Part shown: one piece after another, positions 55,759 to 63,692 of the stretch
Position numbering within the stretch: the first letter of the stretch is position 1
Layout of the letters: every line of letters starts with the position of its first letter
Assembly: GCF_902813185.1 (NCBI RefSeq)
Contig: NZ_LR778301.1
Coordinates: 2,604,001 to 2,668,000 of the forward strand
Reading direction: 5' to 3'
Length of the DNA: 64,000 nt
Source of the DNA: Denitratisoma oestradiolicum
GTDB lineage: Bacteria; Pseudomonadota; Gammaproteobacteria; Burkholderiales; Rhodocyclaceae
Program-made: the position numbers and the translations under genes
Notes under the pieces: model-generated
Told to the model about the DNA's origin: nothing
Database searches by the model: none
The model's input: the letters and a program-made list of their open reading frames with translations, nothing else

Positions 55759-56985
55759 ATGGATTTCAGAGACACCCCCGAAGAAGCCGCCTTCCGCACC
55801 CAGGTGCGGGCCTGGCTGGAAGCCAACGCCCAGCCCAAGCAGAGCGACGAGGAACGCTTCGATGCGGGCATGAACGACGAAGAACGCGTTGCCGCCGCCC
55901 GGGTCTGGCAGAAGAAGAAGGCGGCGGCGGGCTATGCCGCCATCACCTGGCCCAAGGAAGCCGGCGGCATGGGGGGCACGCCCATGCAGCAAGTGATCTA
56001 CAGCCAGGAAGAAGCCCATTTCCTGGTGCCCCGGATGATCTTCGAGAACAGCCTGGGCCAGTGCCTGCCCACGGTGGCCACCTGGGCCATCCCGGAACTG
56101 AAGGCCCGTCATGTGCCGAGGGGCCTGGCCGGGGATGAAATCTGGTGCCAGCTCTTTTCCGAGCCGGCGGCCGGTTCCGACACCGGGGGCATCCGCACCC
56201 GGGCCGAGAAGCAGGGGGACGAATGGGTAATCAATGGCCAGAAGGTATGGACCTCCGGCGCCCAGTTCTGCGACTACGGCATCCTCCTGGCCCGGAGCGA
56301 CTGGGACAAGCCCAAGCAGGAAGGCCTGACCATGTTCATCCTGGACATGCGTGCCCCCGGCGTGGAAATCCGCCCCATCCACCAGATGTCCGGCGACTAC
56401 GAGTTCAACGAAGTCTTCCTGACCGATGTGCGCATTCCCGACAGCCATCGCCTGGGCCCCGAGTGCGGGGGCTGGAAGGTGATGCTGAGCACCCTGATGC
56501 ACGAACGCCTCTCCGTGGGCGGCAGCCTGCCCACCCACCTGCACCGCAACCTGATCGGCCTGGCCCAAAAGGCCCACTGGAACGGCCGGCCGGCCATCGA
56601 GGACAGCCGGGTCAGGGCCCGCATCGCCAATGCCTACCTGAGCCAGAAGGGGGTGGAACTGATCATCTCCAAGGGACTGACCGCGATCTCCAAAGGCCGG
56701 ACACCGGGACCGGAGATGTCTATCCTCAAGCTGGTGGCGGGCAAGGGCATTCTGGACATCACCAGCTTTGCCATGGAAATGGCCGGCCCCGAGGGCACCC
56801 TGGGCCACCAGGACCTGGGCAGCGAATGGGGCTTCATCCAGCGCCTGTGGTTGTCGGCGCCGGGCATCCGCCTGGCGGGAGGCACCGATGAAATCCAGAA
56901 GAACGTGATCGCCGAGCGGGTCCTGGGGCTGCCCGGCGAGGTTCGCACCGACCGCAAGTTGCCGTTCCGGGATCTGGAACGCTGA
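55759..56985 (+). CDS. Acyl-CoA dehydrogenase
   Basis: A 408-residue FAD enzyme introducing a double bond into an acyl-CoA. MDFRDTPEEAAFRTQVRAWL, CQLFSEPAAGSDTGGIRTRA (FAD/substrate contact), EVFLTDVRIPDSHRLGPEC and the C-terminal LAGGTDEIQKNVIAERVLGLP are typical. The ATG at 55759 is preferred over the one three bases earlier because it gives workable spacing to GGAGG. It pairs with the shorter gene before it. Confidence 0.93.
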   Translation: MDFRDTPEEAAFRTQVRAWLEANAQPKQSDEERFDAGMNDEERVAAARVWQKKKAAAGYAAITWPKEAGGMGGTPMQQVIYSQEEAHFLVPRMIFENSLGQCLPTVATWAIPELKARHVPRGLAGDEIWCQLFSEPAAGSDTGGIRTRAEKQGDEWVINGQKVWTSGAQFCDYGILLARSDWDKPKQEGLTMFILDMRAPGVEIRPIHQMSGDYEFNEVFLTDVRIPDSHRLGPECGGWKVMLSTLMHERLSVGGSLPTHLHRNLIGLAQKAHWNGRPAIEDSRVRARIANAYLSQKGVELIISKGLTAISKGRTPGPEMSILKLVAGKGILDITSFAMEMAGPEGTLGHQDLGSEWGFIQRLWLSAPGIRLAGGTDEIQKNVIAERVLGLPGEVRTDRKLPFRDLER

Positions 56986-57027
56986 AGCAAGTTTCAGAAA
57001 CATCAAGGTCATTTCACAAAGGTACCC

Positions 57028-57146
57028 ATGGCAAGCAAACCCTTACAAGGCATCGGCGTTCTGGACTTATCCCAATACCTGCCGGGGCCGCTCTGTGCCC
57101 AGCATCTGCCGAATCCGGGGCGGACGTGCTGAATAGCGTGATTTGA
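57028..57146 (+). pseudogene. Fragment of a CaiB/BaiF-type CoA-transferase
   Basis: Starts ASKPLQGIGVLDLSQYLPGP followed by LCAQHL, a close match to the N-terminus of class III CoA-transferases. A frameshift follows: the expected (A)xxGADV continuation appears in another frame as AESGADVLN. Only about 38 residues of a 380-residue protein remain. It lies between an acyl-CoA dehydrogenase and an LLM gene, where an intact CoA-transferase would make functional sense. Confidence 0.75.
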
Positions 57147-57167
57147 AACTGGCAAGGTAAGGACATC

Positions 57168-58181
57168 ATGAAACTGGGACTGCAACTGGGCTACTGGGGC
57201 TCCGAGCCCCCCGCCGACGGCAATGTGAAACTGGCCCAGGAGGCGGAAGCCCTGGGCTTCGATTCGGTATGGACCGCCGAGTCCTGGGGTAACGACGTGT
57301 TCACGCCCCTGGCCTGGATCGGCGCCCACACCACCAGGATCAAGCTGGGCACGGCCCTGGCCCAGCTTTCGGCCCGGACGCCGACCGCCTGCGCCATGAG
57401 CGCTTTGGCCATCGATCGCCTCTCCGGCGGGCGCATGATCCTGGGCCTGGGGGTTTCCGGACCCCAGGTGGTGGAAGGCTGGTACGGCCAGCCCTTCGAC
57501 AAGCCCCTGGCCCGCACCCGGGAGTACGTGGATATCGTGCGCCAGGTGCTGCGTCGGGAGGGGCCGGTGAGCAACCCCGGCCCCCACTATCCGCTGCCCT
57601 ACACCGGCCCGGGCGCCCTGGGGGTGGGCAAGCCCCTCAAGGCCAACACCCATCCCTTGCGGGCCGACCTGCCCATCTACCTGGGGGCCGAGGGGCCGAA
57701 GAACGTGGCCCAGACCGCCGCCATTGCCGACGGCTGGCTGCCCATCTACTACAACCCGTTCCGGCCGGATATCTACGCCGACCAGCTGAAGGATGCCAAG
57801 CCCGGCTTCGAGATCGCGCCCCTGGTGATGGTGAATATCCACGACAACCTGCAAAAGGCGCTGTTGCCCCAGAAGATGGCCCTGGCCTTCTACGTGGGCG
57901 GCATGGGCGCAAAGGAACACAACTTCCACAAGAACCTGATGGGACGCATGGGCTATGAGGCCGAGGCGGAGAAGATCCAGGAACTGTTCATGGCCGGCCG
58001 GCGCGAGGAGGCGGTGATGGCGGTGCCGGACCCATTCGCCGACGAGATCAGCCTGTGCGGTCCCAAGGAACGCATCAAGGAGCGGCTCCAGGTCTGGCGG
58101 GATTCCCCGGCCACCACCCTGCTGGTGATGGGTACCGGCGGCGCGCAGATGCTGCGCGACATGGCCGAAATCACGCTGTGA
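57168..58181 (+). CDS. LLM-class oxidoreductase (F420-dependent type)
   Basis: A 337-residue luciferase-fold oxidoreductase. MKLGLQLGYWGSEPPADGNV, EALGFDSVWTAESWGNDVFTPLAW, the conserved RLSGGRMILGLGVSGPQVVEGW and the C-terminal LCGPKERIKERLQVW fit F420-dependent members. The cofactor is inferred. It has an AAGGA site. Context suggests a redox step on a ketone or CoA-linked intermediate. Confidence 0.88.
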   Translation: MKLGLQLGYWGSEPPADGNVKLAQEAEALGFDSVWTAESWGNDVFTPLAWIGAHTTRIKLGTALAQLSARTPTACAMSALAIDRLSGGRMILGLGVSGPQVVEGWYGQPFDKPLARTREYVDIVRQVLRREGPVSNPGPHYPLPYTGPGALGVGKPLKANTHPLRADLPIYLGAEGPKNVAQTAAIADGWLPIYYNPFRPDIYADQLKDAKPGFEIAPLVMVNIHDNLQKALLPQKMALAFYVGGMGAKEHNFHKNLMGRMGYEAEAEKIQELFMAGRREEAVMAVPDPFADEISLCGPKERIKERLQVWRDSPATTLLVMGTGGAQMLRDMAEITL

Positions 58182-58221
58182 ATCTCATGCGACCCACCGA
58201 AACTTAACGGAACAAGACACG

Positions 58222-58986
58222 ATGTATCAAGTGAATCTGGAAGACAAGGTCGCCCTGGTGACCGGCGGCAGCCGGGGCCTGGGGCGGGCGATGGTGCTGG
58301 GCCTGGCCCGGGCGGGGGCCGACGTGGTGATTGCCAGCCGCAAGCTGGACACCTGCGAGTCGGTGGCGGAGGAGGTCCGCGCCCTGGGCCGCCAGGCCCT
58401 GCCCTTCGCGGCCCACGCGGGCCAGATGGAAAGCCTGGACGCCCTGCTGGAGGCCACCTACCAGCGCTTCGGCCGGCTGGACATCCTGATCAACAACGCC
58501 GGCACCAACCCGGTGACGGCACCCCTCTCCGACCTGACCCCGGAGCTGTTCCAGAAAGTCTTCGAGGTGAACACCAAGGGCCCCTGGTATCTGGCCTCCC
58601 GGGCCGCCCCCCGCATGGCCAAGCACGGCGGCGGCTCCATCATCAACGTGATCTCCGTGGCGGGCCTGAAGCCCCCGGCCTACCAGGGCTTCTACGCCGC
58701 CACCAAGTCGGCCCTGCACGCCCTGACCAAGGTCATGGCCGCCGAGTGGGCCAGCATGGGGGTGCGGGTCAATGCCCTGGCCCCGGGGAGCTTCCACTCC
58801 GACATGTTCGACAACTCCGCCGCGCAACTGCCGGGCTTCATGGAAGGCTCCATCGCCGCCACCCTGCAAAAGCGCGTCGCCGAGACCGACGAGGTCCTGG
58901 GTTCGGTGCTGTACCTGGCCAGCGACATGTCCAGCTTCACCACCGGCACCACCCTGGTCGCCGACGGCGGCTATCTGGCCCTGTGA
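58222..58986 (+). CDS. Short-chain dehydrogenase/reductase
   Basis: A 254-residue SDR with TGGSRGLGRAM (cofactor), NNAG, catalytic Ser in INVISVAG, and Y-A-A-T-K catalytic motif. Classical length. It is followed seven bases later by an enoyl-CoA hydratase, so the two probably act in sequence as hydroxyacyl dehydrogenase and hydratase. Confidence 0.92.
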   Translation: MYQVNLEDKVALVTGGSRGLGRAMVLGLARAGADVVIASRKLDTCESVAEEVRALGRQALPFAAHAGQMESLDALLEATYQRFGRLDILINNAGTNPVTAPLSDLTPELFQKVFEVNTKGPWYLASRAAPRMAKHGGGSIINVISVAGLKPPAYQGFYAATKSALHALTKVMAAEWASMGVRVNALAPGSFHSDMFDNSAAQLPGFMEGSIAATLQKRVAETDEVLGSVLYLASDMSSFTTGTTLVADGGYLAL

Positions 58987-58993
58987 GGTAATC

Positions 58994-59806
58994 ATGGAAA
59001 CCCTAATCTGCCGCAACCTGGAGGAAGGCATCCTCGAAGTGCGCATGAACCGCCCGGAGCGGCTCAATGCCATCAATGCCACCCTGATCAAGGAACTGAT
59101 CGACGTGTTCCAGGGCCTGCAGAACGACCGCAAGACCCGGGTGGTGATCCTGACCGGGGAGGGCAAGGGCTTCTGCTCCGGCGCCGACATGCAGGAGCCT
59201 GCCAGCCCCGGCGCCATCCCCGGCACCGACGGCATGGGCCCGTTGGGCTTCATCTACAAGTTCCAGGAGTACCTGGCCCAGCTGATGCTGGCGATCCATG
59301 AATGCGACAAGCCGGTGATCGCGGCGGTGCATGGGGCGGCGGTGGGGGGCGGCCTGGCCCTGGCCCTGGCCAGCGACATCCGCATCGCCTCCACGGCGGC
59401 GAAGTTCGGCGCCGTGTTCATCAAGACCGGGCTGTCCAACTGCGACGTGGGCACCAGCTATTTCCTGCCGCGCCTGGTGGGGGCGAGCACCGCAGCGGAG
59501 CTGATGCTGACCGGGCGCATCTTCAAGGCCGATGAGGCCCGGGAGATGAAGCTGGTGTCCCGGGTGGTTCCTCCCGAGGACCTGGCGGCCGCAGCCCTGG
59601 AGATGGCCCGGGCGATTGCCGAGAACTCGGAGTACGGGGTGTGGATGACCAAGAAGGGCCTGTGGAGCAACGTGGATGCCCCCAGCCTGCGCCAGGCCAT
59701 GGAACTGGAGAACCGCACCCAGGTGCTGGGCTGCTTCACCGGCTGCATGGACGACGCCCGGGCCGCCTTTGTCGAGGGCGGCAAGCCCAAGTGGAAGCCC
59801 CTGTGA
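58994..59806 (+). CDS. Enoyl-CoA hydratase/isomerase family protein
   Basis: A 270-residue crotonase-fold protein. MNRPERLNAINATLIKEL, GEGKGFCSGADMQEP (first oxyanion-hole segment) and AVHGAAVGGGLALALASDIRIA (second) are present. The frame is open upstream to 58772 but that part overlaps the SDR gene; the ATG at 58994 has GAGGT in front. Expected to hydrate or isomerise an enoyl-CoA of this pathway. Confidence 0.92.
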   Translation: METLICRNLEEGILEVRMNRPERLNAINATLIKELIDVFQGLQNDRKTRVVILTGEGKGFCSGADMQEPASPGAIPGTDGMGPLGFIYKFQEYLAQLMLAIHECDKPVIAAVHGAAVGGGLALALASDIRIASTAAKFGAVFIKTGLSNCDVGTSYFLPRLVGASTAAELMLTGRIFKADEAREMKLVSRVVPPEDLAAAALEMARAIAENSEYGVWMTKKGLWSNVDAPSLRQAMELENRTQVLGCFTGCMDDARAAFVEGGKPKWKPL

Positions 59807-59822
59807 ATCGTAAGAGCTACCC

Positions 59823-60809
59823 ATGACCCAATGGATCGAGACGGATATCCCCGATCTGAGCAGCAAGCGCGTCCTGGTGACCGGCGCCGCCAGCGGCATC
59901 GGCTACGAAGCCGCACGCGCACTGGCGCTCCGGGGTGCCGAGGTATTGCTGGCGGATATCAATCAACAGGGCGGCGCCGAGGCCCTGGCACGCATCCGGC
60001 AACTGGACGGCAATGCGAAGGTGCACTTCCGGACCCTGGACCTTTCCAGCCAGCAGGCGGTCAGGGCCTTTGTCCGGAACCTGATCGAGGAAAGCCGTCC
60101 CCTGGACGTGCTGGTCAACAATGCCGGCATTCAGTCCCTTAGTGAACGGCGCACCACCATCGATGGCTTCGAACTGACTTTCGGCATTGGCCACCTGGGC
60201 CACTTCACCCTCACAGGGTTGCTGCTGCCCCTGCTGCTCAAATCGGCAGCTCCCCGGGTGGTGACGGTGTCCAGCTTCATGCACAAGGCCGGCAGCTTCG
60301 ACTGGGACGACCTGCAGATGGAACATGACTACAGCGCCCAACGGGCCTACAACCAGACCAAGCTGGCGAATCTGCTGTTCGCACGGGAACTCCAGTTCCG
60401 TGCCCAGGCAGCCGGGTCGAACTTGCTGAGCCTGGCCGTGCATCCCGGCGTGGCGCGCACCGCCATCGGCGCGAACCGCAAGGCTCGGGGTGCCTTCGGC
60501 CTGGGAGACCATATGGTGACCCTGATCCTGTCGCTCGTCATGCCCCTCCTGGGACAGCCTGCCCGGCAGGGCGCCTGGCCAACGCTGCTTGCGGCCACGG
60601 CTCCGGAAGTCGTGGCCGGCGGATTCTACGGACCCACCGGCATCGGAGGTTTCAAGGGAAGCCCTGCCCTGACCAAACCTGCACCCAGGGGACAGGACAG
60701 GAAGCTGGCGCGCAAGCTCTGGGCAGTGTCTGAAATGCTGACAGCACTCGATTTCGACATATCCAATTTTGCAATGCAAGACAAATGCCTTATAAATTCG
60801 CGTCGTTGA
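59823..60809 (+). CDS. SDR, retinol-dehydrogenase-like
   Basis: A 328-residue extended SDR with LVTGAASGIGYEAARALALRGAEV, NNAGIQSL, TVSSFMHKAG and the catalytic Y-N-Q-T-K. It resembles the WWOX/retinol dehydrogenase-like subgroup more than the neighbouring classical SDRs. The last 25 residues (after LTALDF) are AT-rich and look unlike the family, so the C-terminus may be altered. Confidence 0.88.
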   Translation: MTQWIETDIPDLSSKRVLVTGAASGIGYEAARALALRGAEVLLADINQQGGAEALARIRQLDGNAKVHFRTLDLSSQQAVRAFVRNLIEESRPLDVLVNNAGIQSLSERRTTIDGFELTFGIGHLGHFTLTGLLLPLLLKSAAPRVVTVSSFMHKAGSFDWDDLQMEHDYSAQRAYNQTKLANLLFARELQFRAQAAGSNLLSLAVHPGVARTAIGANRKARGAFGLGDHMVTLILSLVMPLLGQPARQGAWPTLLAATAPEVVAGGFYGPTGIGGFKGSPALTKPAPRGQDRKLARKLWAVSEMLTALDFDISNFAMQDKCLINSRR

Positions 60810-60888
60810 ATGGTTTGACGATCGGTTTGCCGGTACGGACGACATGCCACACCGCGTCAGTCAATTTTCAATAGCGAAGGAAATCAAG

Positions 60889-61683
60889 ATGGGCAGGTTA
60901 TCGGAGCGGGCCGTCATCATCACTGGAGCAGGTGCCAGCATTGGTAATGGGTATCGCCCGCCGCCTTGCTGCGGAAGGCGCATCGATGCTGGTGGCCGAG
61001 TACAACGAAGCCTCCTGCAAGGCGACGGCCGAGGAATTGCGACGTAACCTTGGCGTCCGGGCGGAGGTCCTCCAGGTTGATGTCTGTGACAAGACCCAGG
61101 GGTTGGCCATGGTTGCCGAGGCAGTCCGGGTTTTCGGTTCGGTGGATGTCCTGGTCAATAACGCCTGGGCTTCCCGGCGGGGTAGCGCGCATTTCATGCT
61201 GGAGGAAACCAAGACCGACGAGGATCTCGACCACGCCTTTCGCATTGGCTACATGGCGGCATTCTGGGCCATACAGGCTGCCTTCCCCTATATGAAGGAA
61301 AAGCGCTGGGGCGCATCATCAACATCGCATCCCTCAATGGAGTCAACGCCCATCCCTACACGGTGGACTACAACGCGGCCAAGGAAGCCTTGCGGGCCCT
61401 GACCCGGACAGCGGCCCGGGAGTGGGCTCAGCATCAGATCTGCTGCAACAGCATCTGCCCTGCCGCCGAGGCCTACAAGGCCTTCTCGACCGCCCAGCCG
61501 GAAAACGCCACAGAGCTCCTGAAGCTGAACCCCATGGGGCGCATGGGCGATCCGGAGTCCGACATCGGCAGCGTGGCCCTGTTCCTGGCCAGCGACGATG
61601 CTCGCTATATCACTGGCAACACCCTGTTCGCTGATGGGGGCAGCCATATCAACGGCGTCCCCTGGATGGCCGGCGGTAGCTGA
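60889..61683 (+). pseudogene. SDR gene with two compensating frameshifts
   Basis: The N-terminus MGRLSERAVIITGAGASIG is in frame 1. A one-base shift near 60950 moves the good sequence (MGIARRLAAEGASMLVAEYN through YMKEKRWG) to frame 2. A second shift near 61310 returns it to frame 1 (RIINIASLNGVNAHPYTVDYNAAKEAL to the end GGSHINGVPW). The middle cannot be read as one protein because frame 1 stops at 61047. All SDR motifs are otherwise present, so it was intact recently. Sequencing error is possible at the GGGG run near 61308. Confidence 0.85.
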
Positions 61684-61718
61684 GAAAGATCAGTCCGGGA
61701 GCGCCAACGAATGCCCGC

Positions 61719-62498
61719 CTAGTTAAAGCGCGGGGGCCGTTTCTCGATGAAGGCGCGGCTGGCTTCCTGGAAGTCAGGCCCCGCCATCAGTCGTTGCTCA
61801 AGTTCGGCTTCGGAATACAGAACCTTGTCGCCATCCACTTCGCACATGTTGTCCCAGATCAGCTGCTTGGCGGCAAGTACGGATGAGCTGGGATGCCCGG
61901 CGATTTCCTGGGCCAGGGCAATGGCCGTATCCATCAACTGATCGTGGGGCACAACCTCGGTCACCAGACCGATGCGCTCAGCCTCCTTGGCATCAAAGCG
62001 GCGCGCGGTAAGGATGAGTCGCATGGTATGGGACAGGCCGACGATTTGCACCCAGAGCCGACTGCTGCCCATGTCCGGCGCCAGTCCCATGGGCACATGG
62101 CATTCCTGAAATTGCGCCCGGTCTGAGGCAATACGGATGTCGCTGGAAAGGATCATGGTGACACCGCCGCCGACGGCAAGGCCATTGACCGCCACCACCA
62201 CAGGCTTGGATTCCCGCATAATGCGCATCCAGCGGAGCTGGGACTGATAGCTGGCAGGCTCATGCCCCTCCTGGGACTCGGGAGCCTCCCAGTCCTGCAT
62301 ATCCAGCCCGGCGCAGAAGGCCCGCCCCTCTCCGGTCAGGATGATGGCACCGATACCCGGATTCCTGTTGAAGCTTTCGAGGGCATCGTACAACTCCTTG
62401 ATCAGCTGCATGGTGAGGGCATTGAGTCTTTCGGGACGATTCAGCCTGATGATCCCTACCCGCCCTCGCTGTTCGGTAATGATTTGCTCATAGGCCAT
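61719..62498 (-). CDS. Enoyl-CoA hydratase/isomerase family protein
   Basis: A 259-residue crotonase-fold protein with LNRPERLNALTMQLIKEL, GEGRAFCAGLDMQDW and AVNGLAVGGGVTMILSSDIRIA. The ATG at 62498 is preferred to 62507, which overlaps its GGAG site. It runs in the opposite direction to the main catabolic run, together with the SDR upstream of it (62560-63309). Confidence 0.91.
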   Translation of the reverse strand: MAYEQIITEQRGRVGIIRLNRPERLNALTMQLIKELYDALESFNRNPGIGAIILTGEGRAFCAGLDMQDWEAPESQEGHEPASYQSQLRWMRIMRESKPVVVAVNGLAVGGGVTMILSSDIRIASDRAQFQECHVPMGLAPDMGSSRLWVQIVGLSHTMRLILTARRFDAKEAERIGLVTEVVPHDQLMDTAIALAQEIAGHPSSSVLAAKQLIWDNMCEVDGDKVLYSEAELEQRLMAGPDFQEASRAFIEKRPPRFN

Positions 62499-62559
62499 GT
62501 GATTCATCTCCTATGGTTCATGGCGAAATGTACCGGGCTTTCGAACTTGATTGATGAAA

Positions 62560-63309
62560 TCAGGAACCGAGCATCATGAATCCTCCATCCACGGCGATGG
62601 TCTGGCCGGTGATGAAGTGGGAGTCGTCGCCAGCCAGGAAGGCGAGCACCGGGGCGAGGTCCCGTAGCGGATCACCCAGGGCTCCGCCCAGGGGAATCAT
62701 TTTGGCCAGTCCCTCATCCATGGCTTGCAGGCTGGCTAAGTCCATGGCCTGGCGTTGGCGCTGGAAAATCTCGGTGGCGATGACTGGTGCGACGCAATTG
62801 ACGCGAACCCGATGACAACCCCATTCCTGGGCGACGCTACGGGTCCAGGCCATCACCGCGCCCCGGGAGGCGGCATAAATGGCATTGCCCGCATATCCCC
62901 GCACCCCCTCCACCGACCCCATATTGATGATCGAACCGCCATGGACCCGCATGTGGCGGAAAGCGGCCTGGTTGGTCCAAACCGCCGCCTTGCCATTAAG
63001 GTCGAACAAGTGGTCCCAGTGGGCCTCGTCGATCTGCTCGGCAGGGCGGCTGCCGTGGACGCCAGCGGCATGGACCAATACATCCAGCCCTCCCAAGTCA
63101 GCCACAAAGGCATCGAAGACCTGATGGACTTCATTACGATCGGCGATATTGCAGCGGGCGTTCAGCACCGAGGCCGGTAGTTCCGGCAGTGCATTGTTAT
63201 AGGTGCAGGCAACTTTTGCTCCCTCCTGAGCGAACAGTTTGACAGCGGCGCTGCCGATTCCACCGGCGCCACCGGTAACGATGATGCGCTTGCCCTGCAG
63301 TTTGGCCAT
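62560..63309 (-). CDS. SDR with Arg in place of the catalytic Lys
   Basis: A 249-residue classical SDR (IIVTGGAGGIGSAAVKLF, VHAAG, INMGSVEG). The catalytic motif reads Y145-A-A-S-R149, not Y-x-x-x-K. Loss of that lysine usually weakens or abolishes dehydrogenase activity, so it may have another role or low activity. The gene starts just downstream of a long palindrome (63331-63365), which is probably its operator. The start at 63309 gives the normal length. Confidence 0.88.
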   Translation of the reverse strand: MAKLQGKRIIVTGGAGGIGSAAVKLFAQEGAKVACTYNNALPELPASVLNARCNIADRNEVHQVFDAFVADLGGLDVLVHAAGVHGSRPAEQIDEAHWDHLFDLNGKAAVWTNQAAFRHMRVHGGSIINMGSVEGVRGYAGNAIYAASRGAVMAWTRSVAQEWGCHRVRVNCVAPVIATEIFQRQRQAMDLASLQAMDEGLAKMIPLGGALGDPLRDLAPVLAFLAGDDSHFITGQTIAVDGGFMMLGS

Positions 63310-63330
63310 CGAAACTCCCCCTCACTTATG

Positions 63331-63365
63331 CATTCAATTTTAATGATATCACTTTAATTTGAATG
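63331..63365. promoter_or_regulatory. Long imperfect palindrome, candidate operator
   Basis: CATTCAA (63331-63337) and TTGAATG (63359-63365) are perfect arms, and 4 of the next 6 base pairs inward (A-T or T-A) also match, around a centre containing GATATC. It lies 22 bases before the minus-strand SDR start. Size and symmetry fit a TetR- or MarR-type site. The core ATTCAAT also appears in the site at 34636-34656. Confidence 0.5.
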
Positions 63366-63368
63366 AAA

Positions 63369-63590
63369 AGCCTGCGCCTCTGGCGCCCCAATGGCCTGAT
63401 CCTCTTCGACAATTTGTTCCCTCAGTAGGCGGACCAGATCACCAAAGCGAATGCCACCGACGAAAACACGGTGGCGCTACGGGCACTCAATGATTTCCTG
63501 GTGAGGGACGAAGGAACCGAGACGGTGATGCAGTCCGTCGGTGACGGACCCAGTGTCGCCCGCAAGCGCACCGTGTCTGAAAATAATTAA
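63369..63590 (+). pseudogene. Remnant of an O-methyltransferase C-terminus
   Basis: In one frame: LRLWRPNGLILFDNLF, an internal TAG stop at 63426, then ADQITKANATDENTVALRAL and GDGPSVARKR. This is the C-terminal pattern of the SAM-dependent O-methyltransferase family 3 (caffeoyl-CoA OMT-like; compare LLRPGGLI..DN and DGLTLARKR). The N-terminal two thirds are missing and the frame is broken, so it is not functional. Confidence 0.7.
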
Positions 63591-63658
63591 AGTTCAAACT
63601 GCGGAATCACGTCCAAAATACTTATGTGGAGGTTGCTTCACAGAATAGGCGTCAGTAA

Positions 63659-63679
63659 GGGGAGGGATTGCCCCTCCCC
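63659..63679 (-). terminator. Possible terminator of cysQ
   Basis: Stem GGGGAGGG/CCCTCCCC with a five-base loop just downstream of the cysQ stop on the minus strand. The following T run is weak (TTACTG), so efficiency is doubtful. Confidence 0.45.
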
Positions 63680-63692
63680 GCCGTGAATCCAA

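Noticed and set aside
54208..57012. 934-codon open frame on the minus strand
   Set aside because: It lies entirely opposite the GMC and two acyl-CoA dehydrogenase genes, has no recognisable domain, is very rich in Gly, Ala, His and Gln, and is a shadow produced by high-GC third-position bias.
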